Shown here: positions 6,543-12,245 of the stretch, piece by piece
How the letters are laid out: each line of letters opens with the position of its first letter
Position numbering within the stretch: the first letter of the stretch is position 1
Assembly (NCBI GenBank): GCA_012514915.1
Contig: JAAYZJ010000492.1
Span: 1-12,245 of the forward strand
DNA length: 12,245 nt
Direction: 5' to 3'
Source: Lentisphaerota bacterium
GTDB taxonomy: Bacteria; Verrucomicrobiota; Kiritimatiellia; RFP12; JAAYLN01
Notes under the pieces: generated by a model
The model's database searches: none
Told to the model about the DNA's origin: nothing
Seen by the model: only the letters and a program-made list of their open reading frames with translations
Made by a program: the position numbers and the translations under genes

Positions 6543-7610
6543 TCAGCCCTCGTCGCGGAACACAACGCCGCGCTGGCCCGCCTCGATGCTGCCTATCACC
6601 ACCGGCGCCGCCCGCTGCTGCCGCAGGATCTCCATGGCGGCGCCGGCCTGGCGGCGGGCCACGATGATCACGTACCCGATGCCCATGTTGAACACGCGGT
6701 ACATCTCGTCGTGCTCGACCTTGCCCTGGCGCTCGATGAACGTGAAAAGTGTCGGCGGCGTCCAGCTGCGGCGGTCGATCACGGCCAGCGTGTCGTCCGG
6801 CAGCACGCGGGGAATGTTGTCGACGAAACCGCCCCCCGTGATGTGTGCCATGCCATGGATCGGCACCGTCCCCAGCAACGCGTTGACCGGCTTCAAAAAG
6901 CTCCGGTGCACGGCCAGCAATCCCTCTTCGACCGTCTCGCGTGTGCCCGGAATATGGTCATTCAAGGTGAGCCCGCACTGGTCGAAAATCACCCGGCGCG
7001 CCAGGGAGTAGCCGTTGGTTTGCAGACCACCCGAGGGGAGGCCGATGATCGCGTCGCCGGGACGGATCTTCGCGCCGGTGATCAGCTTGCGCTTCTCCAC
7101 CGCCCCGACGATCGTGCCGACGAGGTCGTACTCCCCCGCGGGATACAGGCCGGGCAGTTCGGCGGTCTCGCCCCCCAGCAGGGCGCAGTTGTTCGCCTTG
7201 CACGCCTTGCAGAGGCCCGCCACGACCGCTTGGAAAATCGCGGCGTCGAACCGCGAGGCCCCGAGGTAGTCCATGAAGAACAGGGGCTGCGCGCCCTGCA
7301 CGAGGATGTCGTTGACACAGTGGTTGACGAGATCCTGGCCTACCGTGTCGTGCCGCTTGGCAAGGACGGCGACCTTCAGCTTGGTGCCGACGCCGTCGGT
7401 GCTCGCCACCAGCAGGTGGTCCTTCCCCGGCGAGGAGAAGAGCCCGCCAAAGCTGCCGATCGCCCCGACGGAACCGGCGGTGGCCGTCCCGGCGACCATT
7501 TTCTTGATCGATTGGATGCCCGACATCTTCGAATCGATGTCGACACCCGCCGCGGCATAGGCGGAAATGGGTGAGATCGAAGAAAGGGTGCCTGCCGGCT
7601 CGGTCATCAT
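6543..7610 (-). CDS. purM: phosphoribosylformylglycinamidine cyclo-ligase (AIR synthase) PurM
   Basis: A 355-residue PurM, the normal length. It converts formylglycinamidine ribonucleotide plus ATP into aminoimidazole ribonucleotide in cytoplasmic purine synthesis. Landmarks are AYAAAGVDID near the N-terminus, the ATP/substrate loop STDGVGTK (70-77), VNDILVQGAQPLFFMDYL (about 99-116), GGETAELPG (146-154), the LPSGGLQTNGYSLAR stretch, HITGGGF (256-262) followed by DNIPR, and YRVFNMGIGYV near the C-terminus. The start has a strong Shine-Dalgarno, GAGGAGG (complement of 7617-7623), six bases before the ATG at 7610 and nine before a second ATG at 7607; either is possible. It follows the lipoprotein gene by 64 bases with no clear terminator, so the two may be co-transcribed. 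Other pur genes are not in the window. Confidence 0.97.
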   Translation of the reverse strand: MMTEPAGTLSSISPISAYAAAGVDIDSKMSGIQSIKKMVAGTATAGSVGAIGSFGGLFSSPGKDHLLVASTDGVGTKLKVAVLAKRHDTVGQDLVNHCVNDILVQGAQPLFFMDYLGASRFDAAIFQAVVAGLCKACKANNCALLGGETAELPGLYPAGEYDLVGTIVGAVEKRKLITGAKIRPGDAIIGLPSGGLQTNGYSLARRVIFDQCGLTLNDHIPGTRETVEEGLLAVHRSFLKPVNALLGTVPIHGMAHITGGGFVDNIPRVLPDDTLAVIDRRSWTPPTLFTFIERQGKVEHDEMYRVFNMGIGYVIIVARRQAGAAMEILRQQRAAPVVIGSIEAGQRGVVFRDEG

Positions 7611-7616
7611 GGTTCG

Positions 7617-7623
7617 CCTCCTC
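7617..7623 (-). promoter_or_regulatory. strong ribosome binding site for purM
   Basis: GAGGAGG on the - strand, six bases from the ATG at 7610 and nine from the ATG at 7607. It fixes the purM start to one of these two adjacent codons. Confidence 0.8.
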
Positions 7624-7674
7624 GTTTGGTGGGCCGCGGTTGAATCCCGTCGGGGCTGCGGCCGCCCGTTCGTT

Positions 7675-7977
7675 CTACTGCTCGAAATGAAGGGTCACAT
7701 CGTCCCGGAAGAGCAACTTGTCGTGGCGCACGTCGCTGCGCGTGGGGGTGGCGCCTGGCCACTGGACAAAGGTCTGCACGGCGTTGTACGGGACTTTGAA
7801 CGTGACCGGTGTGCTGCCGCGGTACTTCCAGCGGTAGGCGGGCCGCCCGCTGCCGCGGCAATAGACGGACGCTCCCGGGGGCGTCGACGTGACGGTAACC
7901 GGGGTGGCGCAGCCCGCCAGCAGGCCCAGGGCCAGCAGGGCGGCAACTCCGCGCGGGAAAGAATGCGATGCGTTCAT
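7675..7977 (-). CDS. small PEGA-like lipoprotein
   Basis: A 100-residue predicted lipoprotein. A short positively charged start (MNASHSFPRG) leads into a hydrophobic core ending in the lipobox LLAG-Cys, so Cys23 would be lipidated after signal peptidase II cleavage, with Ala-Thr following. The mature part resembles a single PEGA domain: VTVTSTPPGASVYCRG, then GSTPVTFKVPYN, the pattern in which a 'P-GA-V' turn is followed by a 'G-TP' strand. PEGA domains occur on cell-surface proteins and are thought to bind or present at the envelope; no enzyme activity is expected. No good Shine-Dalgarno is seen, but a -10-like element lies about 28 bases upstream. purM follows by 64 bases. Why a surface lipoprotein precedes a purine gene is unclear and may be chance. 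Confidence 0.82.
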   Translation of the reverse strand: MNASHSFPRGVAALLALGLLAGCATPVTVTSTPPGASVYCRGSGRPAYRWKYRGSTPVTFKVPYNAVQTFVQWPGATPTRSDVRHDKLLFRDDVTLHFEQ

Positions 7978-8004
7978 GGTTTACGTCCAATCTGTTTAGG
8001 AGTC

Positions 8005-8015
8005 ATCATATAGCA
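8005..8015 (-). promoter_or_regulatory. possible extended -10 promoter for the lipoprotein-purM pair
   Basis: On the - strand the sequence reads TGCTATATGAT, offering TATGAT as a -10 box or TGC-TATATG as an extended -10. It lies in the A+T-richer spacer after the upstream operon's terminator and about 28 bases before the lipoprotein ATG. No clear -35 box was found. Confidence 0.38.
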
Positions 8016-8037
8016 AATAGCGGGCCATCAGGCGACC

Positions 8038-8058
8038 AAAAAAAGGGCCACCCCCCTC
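8038..8058 (-). terminator. weak intrinsic terminator after the GDYXXLXY gene
   Basis: Directly after the TGA at 8059-8061, the - strand reads GAGGGGGGTGGCCC followed by seven T (A-run at 8038-8044). AGGG can pair with CCCT around a 6-base loop, or GGG with CCC extended by G-T pairs. The stem is short but the T-run and position fit the end of the four-gene leftward operon. Confidence 0.5.
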
Positions 8059-8694
8059 TCAAAACCGTCCGCGCGCCACGTCGCGGATGGGCCGGCCGCC
8101 CAGTTCGAGATCCTCGATCACCGCCAGCCCGCGCCAGACGCGCACCACCACCACACCCTCCTGCCGGCCGCGCCGACTGGCTTCGAGATAGGCCTTTTCG
8201 GCCTCGGGCGCCAGCTTTTCATCCATGTAGAAGCGGTCGAAGGGCCGCGCATAGCGCACGTGGTAGTTGCCGGTCGGCACAGTTCCGGCGCCCGGAGATC
8301 GTCCCCGCCGCGCGGCGCCGTTGGTGGAGGCGGGATGCTGGCGGTACTCCGGCCAGCAGGACACGACGCGCGTCCGGATGCAGACCGCCTCCGCATCGGG
8401 ACGCGGCACCAGACGCTCGATCACGCTCAAGCCGTTCGTCCCCTCGCCGACGACGGCATAAATGCGCGCGCCGCGCGCGTACTCGCGATCACAAAGGGCG
8501 CTGTTCGACTCCGCGCTGCCCAGCGCCACGTAGCGGCCGCGGAAAGCGTCGTAGGGATCGACCGGCGCCGTGAGGAAACGGCAGACCCTGCCGCGGCGCA
8601 ATGTCAGTTCGCGGCGGATGATCATGTGCCCCATGACGCCGAACTGGGCCGCCAGCCCGATGAGCGCGATCATCAGCATCAAACGCCGGTTCAT
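8059..8694 (-). CDS. GDYXXLXY-domain membrane-anchored protein
   Basis: A 211-residue protein with one N-terminal membrane segment (about residues 4-27) and an outside or periplasmic domain of the GDYXXLXY family, whose function is unknown. The eponymous motif appears as GRYVALG (53-59) within PVDPYDAFRGRYVALG, so the usual GDY is GRY. The C-terminal pattern, a YARPFDRFYMDE strand and VVRVWRGLAVIEDLELGG, fits the family. The start at 8694 is chosen because MNRRLMLMIALIG begins with the anchor and its ATG overlaps the stop of the upstream DUF2157 gene (ATGA). A much longer in-frame reading up to 9270 only runs antiphase through that gene. Proteins of this family commonly sit beside DUF2157/DUF4401 membrane proteins, as here, which suggests they work together. 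A terminator-like T-run follows the stop. Confidence 0.85.
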   Translation of the reverse strand: MNRRLMLMIALIGLAAQFGVMGHMIIRRELTLRRGRVCRFLTAPVDPYDAFRGRYVALGSAESNSALCDREYARGARIYAVVGEGTNGLSVIERLVPRPDAEAVCIRTRVVSCWPEYRQHPASTNGAARRGRSPGAGTVPTGNYHVRYARPFDRFYMDEKLAPEAEKAYLEASRRGRQEGVVVVRVWRGLAVIEDLELGGRPIRDVARGRF

Positions 8695-10043
8695 GCCGCG
8701 CCTCCCTTCTTGCTCATGCGCCGCGACACCGCCATGTTGGCGGCGAGGAACACGCCGCCGCACGCGATGAACGCCACGCCCTTGGCCGCGAATTCGGCAT
8801 CGCTGCTCAAGAACTTGCCGATGATCACGGCCAGCAGCACCAGCACCCCGAGGTTGATCGTGCCGGGACGGCGCCCAGCCAGGCCTTCTCCCAGCGTGGC
8901 CAGCCCCAGCCCCGCCAGATAGAGCGCCATCAGCAGTGCCGGCCATTGATCGTGTCCGCCGGATGCGGCCCAGGCATAGGCGGCGGCCGTCACGACGGGC
9001 GCGGCGCCCCATAGCGCCCACGCCGGCAGCAGCGGCACGCCGTGCCAGCGGCGCCGCGGCGCCCTTCGGAAGGCCAGCACCAACAGGAACGCGGCCGCCA
9101 CCGGCAGCGCGATGGCCAGGCTGAAATCGAAAATCGCCGCCCAGCGATGGTGGTGGAGATCGGCGCGCCAGTGGTTCCATCCGACGTCTTCCCACGGCCA
9201 CCTGAAGATCAGCAGGACAAGCACCACGGCCAGACCGCCGCCGCCGAGCGTCCGCAGGGGATTGCGCCACCAGCCGCGTGCGTCACGTCCGTATGCCTCT
9301 CCCCCCAGCAGCAGGACGCTGAATGCCCCCGTGTAGATGATCATCCAGAGCCCCGGCAGGCTTTTCTCCAGCGTGACGCCGAGAGCCGCCGTGCAACTCA
9401 TTGCGGCCGCCCACAGCATCCATGTCGAGCGTGTCTCGGCTTCCGGTTCACGGCGCACACTGTCGATCAAGGGCGCGACGAGCTCGGCCAGCGGCCAGTA
9501 GAGCAGGCCCACGCCGCCGGACAGTTGCGACATCGACACCCAGGTCAGCAGGCCGACGAAGAACCCCGCGACCGGCGCGAGCGCCCGGGTCGCGTAACAC
9601 ACCGGAATCAGCAGCAGGGTCCAAACCAGCGTGAAGCTCTCGGCATCCTGCGGCAGATGGTAGGTCTGGCCGAGCAACGCCAGCCCCGATCCGACGGCCA
9701 ATCCCCAGAAGAGCCCGAGCGGCTCCAGGAAGACGCGCGAACGCCATCCGCGCAGGTGTCCAGCCAGAACCAGCGCGGCGCACGCGCCCAGCGGCATGAA
9801 CGCGATGAGTGCCCGCGCATCCCGCCCGAGGTCGCCCCAGTTGGCGGCCAGAAGCGCAATGATGCCCAAGCCCACCAACAGCGCGCCCAGCGAGCTGAAA
9901 ATCAACCGTCCCCAGGACGTCGCGCTCGCATCCGCCACCGCATAGCGCGCCCGCAACCGCTCGGTGACCGCCGCGTCCACGACGCCTTCCCGTTCCCAGG
10001 CGGCCATTTCGCGCTTCAACCACTGAATCTCACGGAATCCCAT
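8691..10043 (-). CDS. DUF2157-domain multi-pass membrane protein
   Basis: A 450-residue polytopic membrane protein with roughly 11-12 hydrophobic helices. The cytoplasmic N-terminus (MGFREIQWLKREM, then WEREGVVDAAVTERLRARY) is the DUF2157 signature: a charged helix before the first membrane segment LGALLVGLGIIALLAANWG. A conserved GQTYHLP segment follows the fourth helix region, and the end (NLGVLVLLAVIIGKF, then AAKGVAFIACGGVFLAAN) is also typical. The function of this family is unknown. The partner DUF4401 gene often found next to it is absent, and the protein is longer than many DUF2157 proteins, so it may cover that role; this is inference. AAGGAG (complement of 10050-10055) lies six bases before the ATG at 10043, so that start is preferred over the ATG at 10049. 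The stop overlaps the next gene's start by ATGA. Confidence 0.86.
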   Translation of the reverse strand: MGFREIQWLKREMAAWEREGVVDAAVTERLRARYAVADASATSWGRLIFSSLGALLVGLGIIALLAANWGDLGRDARALIAFMPLGACAALVLAGHLRGWRSRVFLEPLGLFWGLAVGSGLALLGQTYHLPQDAESFTLVWTLLLIPVCYATRALAPVAGFFVGLLTWVSMSQLSGGVGLLYWPLAELVAPLIDSVRREPEAETRSTWMLWAAAMSCTAALGVTLEKSLPGLWMIIYTGAFSVLLLGGEAYGRDARGWWRNPLRTLGGGGLAVVLVLLIFRWPWEDVGWNHWRADLHHHRWAAIFDFSLAIALPVAAAFLLVLAFRRAPRRRWHGVPLLPAWALWGAAPVVTAAAYAWAASGGHDQWPALLMALYLAGLGLATLGEGLAGRRPGTINLGVLVLLAVIIGKFLSSDAEFAAKGVAFIACGGVFLAANMAVSRRMSKKGGAA

Positions 10044-10049
10044 GGACAT

Positions 10050-10055
10050 CTCCTT
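10050..10055 (-). promoter_or_regulatory. ribosome binding site deciding the DUF2157 start
   Basis: AAGGAG on the - strand, six bases from the ATG at 10043. An ATG at 10049 directly abuts it with no spacer and is therefore unlikely to be used. The site lies in the 15-base gap after the EamA stop. Confidence 0.75.
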
Positions 10056-10058
10056 CGT

Positions 10059-10904
10059 TCAACCGCGGGTGATGATCAGGATGCAGCCGACCGCCGCGGC
10101 CAGGGCGAGTCGCTTGCGCGGATTCAACTTTTCGCCGTGGAAGCACACGCCCAGGAGGGTCGTGACGATGAAGCTGAGTTGCGTGACGGGCACCACCACG
10201 GAGGCTTCGGCCAGGCTGGTGGCCAGCAGCATGAAATAGACGATGCCGCAGACCAGTGCGCCGCTGGCCACCGCGAACCCCGTCATGCGTCGGGCGGGGA
10301 GGATCGGCTCGCGCCGCCACAGGGCAAAAACCGTGCCGCCGATCAGCCAGCACACGCCGCCGATGGCCAGCAACTCGAACTGTGGAATACCGGCGCGACT
10401 GGAAACCCGATAGAGAAGACCCATCACCGCCCGCAGGAGGCAGGCCGCGGCCAGGGCGCCCACCGCCAACCGGGGCAGGTGCGGTTCGCGTCTGCCGGTA
10501 CCGTTGCGCAGCAGCAGCACGGATGTCAGCCCCAGGGCCACGCCGGCCAGTTTCCAGAGCGTCGCCGCTTCGCCCAGCACCGCCACGCCCAGGACCGCGA
10601 CGATGACCAGGTTCATCCGGTAGATCGTCGCACCCGTGCCGGCCGGCACGTCGCGGAAACTGCCGATGAACAGCAGATTGGCCAGCACGGAGGCCAAGCC
10701 GGCACCCAGGGAAACCCACCACGCGTGCCAGGTCGGGCCGCCGTCCAGCATATACATGGCCGCGCCGAACACCGTCGTCCACACCACGCCCACCGCCGCG
10801 ACAAACCAGCCGAGCGGGTGCTGCCCTTTGTGGATATACTGCTTGAAGACGAAGTCGTTCAACCCCGCTGAAACCAGACTGAACAAGGCGTAGAGAATGC
10901 CCAA
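10059..10904 (-). CDS. DMT-superfamily (EamA) transporter
   Basis: A 281-residue integral membrane protein of the drug/metabolite transporter superfamily, with two EamA-type halves of about five helices each (roughly 1-132 and 147-281). Typical features are a first helix ILYALFSLVSAGLNDFVFK, the half-ending LGVAVLGEAATLWKLAGVAL and the matching LGVCFHGEKLNPRKRLALA before the last helix. Both contain the E that precedes the final helix of each EamA repeat. Such proteins export or import small metabolites across the inner membrane; the substrate cannot be told. Translation probably starts at TTG 10904: GAGGA (complement of 10912-10916) is seven bases upstream and the codons after it begin the first helix. 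It lies 45 bases after the DUF1835 gene and 15 bases before DUF2157, so it is part of the same operon. Confidence 0.9.
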   Translation of the reverse strand: MGILYALFSLVSAGLNDFVFKQYIHKGQHPLGWFVAAVGVVWTTVFGAAMYMLDGGPTWHAWWVSLGAGLASVLANLLFIGSFRDVPAGTGATIYRMNLVIVAVLGVAVLGEAATLWKLAGVALGLTSVLLLRNGTGRREPHLPRLAVGALAAACLLRAVMGLLYRVSSRAGIPQFELLAIGGVCWLIGGTVFALWRREPILPARRMTGFAVASGALVCGIVYFMLLATSLAEASVVVPVTQLSFIVTTLLGVCFHGEKLNPRKRLALAAAVGCILIITRG

Positions 10905-10911
10905 CCGCAGT

Positions 10912-10916
10912 TCCTC
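10912..10916 (-). promoter_or_regulatory. ribosome binding site supporting a TTG start of the transporter
   Basis: GAGGA on the - strand, seven bases from the TTG at 10904. No ATG or GTG with comparable spacing precedes the first transmembrane helix, so this site argues for the rare TTG start. Confidence 0.65.
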
Positions 10917-10949
10917 AATTTGACGACAGGCTTCAGCCCGGAAAAGTCC

Positions 10950-11819
10950 TCACGCAAGCTCGATGATGTAGGTGTCGTAGTCGCCTTGTCCGGGCCACAG
11001 GGGGAGCCGCGGGGTCGGGCCCGCGATGCGGACGAGCGGTGGCCGGCGCAGGGCCAGTCCGTTGACGATCTGCCAGAGCGTGGTGTCGCCCCAGTATTGC
11101 GGGGGCGTGTCCAGATCCGCGACGGAGCGAAAGAGTCTCCCGGGCGTCGCGGGGCCATCTCCGAGCGCCTGCAGGACGAGCTGTTCGAGACGGCCGAGGC
11201 CGGTCTCCGGATCGGGAAACTCCAGGAGGCGGCGTGCGGCGGCGGCAGGCACATGGGGCAGGGGGGCGTCCGTCAGGCTGGCGAGCCGGCGAAGCGCCGT
11301 TCCGTCGTGATGCCCGAAGGCGGCGTCGGCCTCGGTGGCGAACCCGATCATCGACGGTGTCACGGGCGCGCGACGCGGATAGTGTTCGGTAAAACGGTCG
11401 GGCGACAGTTCGCCCAGTCCGTTGTACCGCGTCAGGCCGGGACAGGCGTCGATGCAGACCAGCGAGACCGATTCGGCGGGCCGGTCGCGGAGGCAGGCCA
11501 GCAGATGCACCAGCATGGACTGGTCGAAAAGACAGGCGTCGAACCACAGCACGATCGGTCGGTCCGCCGCCGCGCGCAGCCCGGCGTACTGGTCGCGAAG
11601 GGCCTTCAATGCCTTCTGGAAAGAAACACCGCCGCCCGTGTGGTCCTCCAGCATCCGCGCGCGGAGGCACAGCGTCTCTGCGCACGGCCATCCGGGCTCG
11701 TGCGTGCCCTCGTAAAGCACGTCGTGCCAGACGTGGATGGTTCCGGGCACCCCCGCCGCGCGCAGGTTGGCGGCGGCGCTATCGCCGCTGGTCAGATGAT
11801 AGGAAAGAGGCGCTTGCAT
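10950..11819 (-). CDS. DUF1835/DUF3658 domain-containing protein
   Basis: A 289-residue soluble protein. The N-terminal half matches DUF1835: YHLTSGDSAAANLRAAG (about 7-23) followed by IHVWHDVLYEGTHEPG, the conserved 'GDS' and 'W-D-L-EG' signature. The C-terminal part resembles DUF3658: GLGRLEQLVLQALGDGPATP, then WGDTTLWQIVNGLALRRPPL. No enzyme activity is established for these domains as far as I know. The start is set at ATG 11819, because the extra residues of the longer frame (from 11891) fall in a palindromic noncoding repeat. There is no Shine-Dalgarno, and a -10-like TATGCT ends six bases before the ATG, so the message may be leaderless. It is the first gene of the leftward set; nothing in the sequence ties it functionally to the transporter and DUF2157 genes behind it. 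Confidence 0.83.
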   Translation of the reverse strand: MQAPLSYHLTSGDSAAANLRAAGVPGTIHVWHDVLYEGTHEPGWPCAETLCLRARMLEDHTGGGVSFQKALKALRDQYAGLRAAADRPIVLWFDACLFDQSMLVHLLACLRDRPAESVSLVCIDACPGLTRYNGLGELSPDRFTEHYPRRAPVTPSMIGFATEADAAFGHHDGTALRRLASLTDAPLPHVPAAAARRLLEFPDPETGLGRLEQLVLQALGDGPATPGRLFRSVADLDTPPQYWGDTTLWQIVNGLALRRPPLVRIAGPTPRLPLWPGQGDYDTYIIELA

Positions 11820-11825
11820 GCCGCC

Positions 11826-11855
11826 AGCATAGGTCGGAACGGCAGACGACAACAA
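11826..11855 (-). promoter_or_regulatory. putative promoter of the DUF1835-to-GDYXXLXY operon
   Basis: On the - strand TTGTTG (complement of 11850-11855), 18 bases, TATGCT (complement of 11826-11831). The -10 box ends six bases before the ATG at 11819, so transcription would begin at about the start codon. The same six-base distance is seen for TATAAC before ruvB. Confidence 0.42.
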
Positions 11856-11868
11856 GCGCAAAATGCGC
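11856..11868. repeat. small inverted repeat upstream of the DUF1835 promoter
   Basis: GCGCA-AAA-TGCGC, a perfect 5-bp dyad directly upstream of the proposed -35 box. It could be an operator, but it is short and GCGCA/TGCGC words recur across the right-hand spacer. Confidence 0.3.
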
Positions 11869-11878
11869 ACGAGGCAGG

Positions 11879-11904
11879 GTAGGACAGGCATTCCTGCCTG
11901 TCCT
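11879..11904 (+). repeat. REP-like palindrome with GTAG head
   Basis: GTAG (11879-11882) leads into a perfect 10-bp inverted repeat: AGGACAGGCA (11881-11890), loop TTCC, TGCCTGTCCT (11895-11904). A GTAG or GTGG tetranucleotide followed by a palindrome is the layout of REP elements mobilised by RAYT (Y1 transposase) proteins. Similar GGACAGGCATTCC palindromes are, as I recall, dispersed in PVC genomes. No transposase gene is present, so this would be a non-autonomous copy. Confidence 0.55.
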
Positions 11905-11917
11905 TGTGTCGATGCGC

Positions 11918-11997
11918 GTCGGCGTGTCGGCGTGTGGGAGAAGTTGGGAAGTTCTAAAGTTCTAAAGTTCTAAAGTTCTAAAGTTCGGGAGTTGGGT
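11918..11997. repeat. period-8 tandem repeat (AGTTCTAA core)
   Basis: Read in eight-base steps the run is GTCGGCGT twice, GTGGGAGA, AGTTGGGA, AGTTCTAA four times (11950-11981), AGTTCGGG, AGTTGGGT. The core of four exact copies is flanked by decayed copies in the same phase, so the array spans about 80 bases. It is A+T-richer than its surroundings, contains in-frame TAA and is not coding. It looks like a slippage-prone microsatellite. Confidence 0.85.
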
Positions 11998-12014
11998 GGG
12001 GCGACGTCGTCCCC
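11998..12014. repeat. near-palindrome GGGG-CGACGTCG-T-CCCC
   Basis: The central CGACGTCG (12002-12009) is a perfect palindrome and GGGG/CCCC flank it with one unpaired T at 12010. It directly follows the period-8 array. Possible repeat end or protein-binding site; function unknown. Confidence 0.4.
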
Positions 12015-12062
12015 GCCTAGCCGCAGGGATGGAGTATGTAGACACGCAGAAGTGACAAAAGG

Positions 12063-12126
12063 GCGCGATGTTTGTGCATCAAGAGGTGGGCTGCATATCG
12101 GCTTCTCGCTGCACCTTGATTCGCGC
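12063..12126. repeat. nested inverted repeat, possible structured RNA or DNA element
   Basis: Three arms pair in nested order: GCGCGA (12063-12068) with TCGCGC (12121-12126), ATCAA (12078-12082) with TTGAT (12116-12120), and GGTG (12085-12088) with CACC (12112-12115). The left side has bulges of nine and two bases while the right side is continuous. Fifteen pairs enclose a 23-base loop. No known RNA family was recognised, and the strand is undetermined. Confidence 0.45.
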
Positions 12127-12127
12127 G

Positions 12128-12149
12128 GGATGTGCGAATGTACGCATCC
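12128..12149. repeat. small hairpin GGATG/CATCC
   Basis: GGATG (12128-12132) pairs with CATCC (12145-12149) around 12 bases. It starts one base after the nested inverted repeat and may be part of the same structured element. Confidence 0.3.
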
Positions 12150-12156
12150 AGCAGTT

Positions 12157-12240
12157 GTTCATGCGCGAAACTTTTTGACTGCGCGCGGTTCCGCGCACAG
12201 TCAAAAATGGATGTCGGCCAACTGGTGGTTCATGCGCATG
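12157..12240. repeat. direct repeat GTTCATGCGC flanking the long hairpin, second copy palindromic
   Basis: GTTCATGCGC occurs at 12157-12166 and 12228-12237, on either side of the long hairpin. The second copy continues into the perfect palindrome CATGCGCATG (12231-12240). Two frames (ATG 12207, ATG 12211) are open to the right edge, so the start of a gene beyond the window cannot be excluded. Confidence 0.4.
12172..12207. repeat. long hairpin TTTTTGACTG...CAGTCAAAAA
   Basis: TTTTTGACTG (12172-12181) pairs with CAGTCAAAAA (12198-12207). After one C/A mismatch, GCGCG pairs with CGCGC around the loop GTTC (12188-12191), for 15 pairs in 36 bases. The T-run is on the 5' side and the A-run on the 3' side on both strands, opposite to an intrinsic terminator, so the poly-T/poly-A are part of the stem. 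An element end, a cruciform or an RNA structure would fit. Confidence 0.6.
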
Positions 12241-12245
12241 ATACA

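Noticed and set aside
6288..7574. 428-codon open frame on the + strand
   Set aside because: It runs antisense to purM, which carries all family motifs.
8695..9270. Long N-terminal extension of the GDYXXLXY frame
   Set aside because: It overlaps the DUF2157 gene in another frame on the same strand; the real start is the ATG at 8694 that overlaps the DUF2157 stop and begins the membrane anchor.
9042..10871. 609-codon open frame on the + strand, rich in Gln, His, Arg and Pro
   Set aside because: It lies antisense to the DUF2157 and EamA genes, which have recognisable domains, Shine-Dalgarno sites and tight operon spacing. Long antisense frames are expected in G+C-rich DNA, and the translation resembles no protein.
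11820..11891. Longer start for the DUF1835 protein
   Set aside because: The extra 24 codons begin at the loop of the REP-like palindrome and include the promoter-like boxes. The conserved domain begins just after ATG 11819.
11918..11997. CRISPR array or iteron origin
   Set aside because: The unit is only eight bases with no spacers, and there is no cas or replication gene. The repeat is a simple tandem array.
12172..12207. Intrinsic terminator
   Set aside because: The T-run precedes and the A-run follows the stem on both strands, which is the wrong order for termination.
12120..12245. Start of a protein gene running off the right edge (ATG 12138, 12207 or 12211)
   Set aside because: Two frames stay open to the edge, no Shine-Dalgarno is present, the translations match nothing I recognise and the frames run through the long hairpin. 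The visible part is too short to call.

Overview
The window reads as a G+C-rich (by eye about two-thirds G+C) bacterial chromosome segment carrying about 12 genes, one cut by the left edge. RuvB, YbeY, PurM and a membrane HD phosphohydrolase are ordinary bacterial housekeeping proteins. Several details suggest the PVC superphylum, perhaps Kiritimatiellota or Verrucomicrobiota: a short PgpH-like HD protein, a YbeY with a GFDD-type motif, start codons without a Shine-Dalgarno site, and small intergenic palindromes resembling repeats I associate with those genomes. This placement is inference, and no rRNA or other marker is present.

Left part, + strand (1-3273): a tightly packed set, probably one operon. 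It holds the C-terminal end of a 5'-nucleotidase-like protein, an alpha/beta hydrolase joined to it by a GTGA start/stop overlap, and two tandem paralogous TIM-barrel amidohydrolases. A 33-codon small ORF links the two amidohydrolases by start/stop overlaps. The enzyme types suggest hydrolysis of a small ester, lactone or phosphoester, but the substrate cannot be read from the sequence.

Middle, + strand (3274-6520): a 221-base spacer rich in short hairpins and TGTCG/CGACA words precedes ruvB (Holliday-junction helicase motor), a PgpH-like membrane HD protein and ybeY (rRNA maturation). The last three are head-to-tail with a 4-base gap and a 47-base overlap. HD protein followed by YbeY is a widely conserved gene order.

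Right part, - strand (6543-11819): converging on ybeY is purM (purine synthesis), preceded by a small PEGA-like lipoprotein gene. Upstream of these lies a four-gene set transcribed leftward: a DUF1835/DUF3658 protein, a DMT/EamA transporter with a TTG start, a DUF2157 multi-pass membrane protein and a GDYXXLXY-family protein. A weak intrinsic terminator separates this set from the lipoprotein gene.

Right edge (11820-12245): 426 bases without a confident gene. It contains a REP-like palindrome with a GTAG head, a period-8 tandem repeat and a cluster of nested or long inverted repeats. This is the least explained part of the window. I see no convincing new multi-gene defence or mobile system. 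The best candidates for a second look are this structured repeat region, the shared CCTATNCT element just before starts lacking a Shine-Dalgarno site, and the small ORF coupling the two amidohydrolases.
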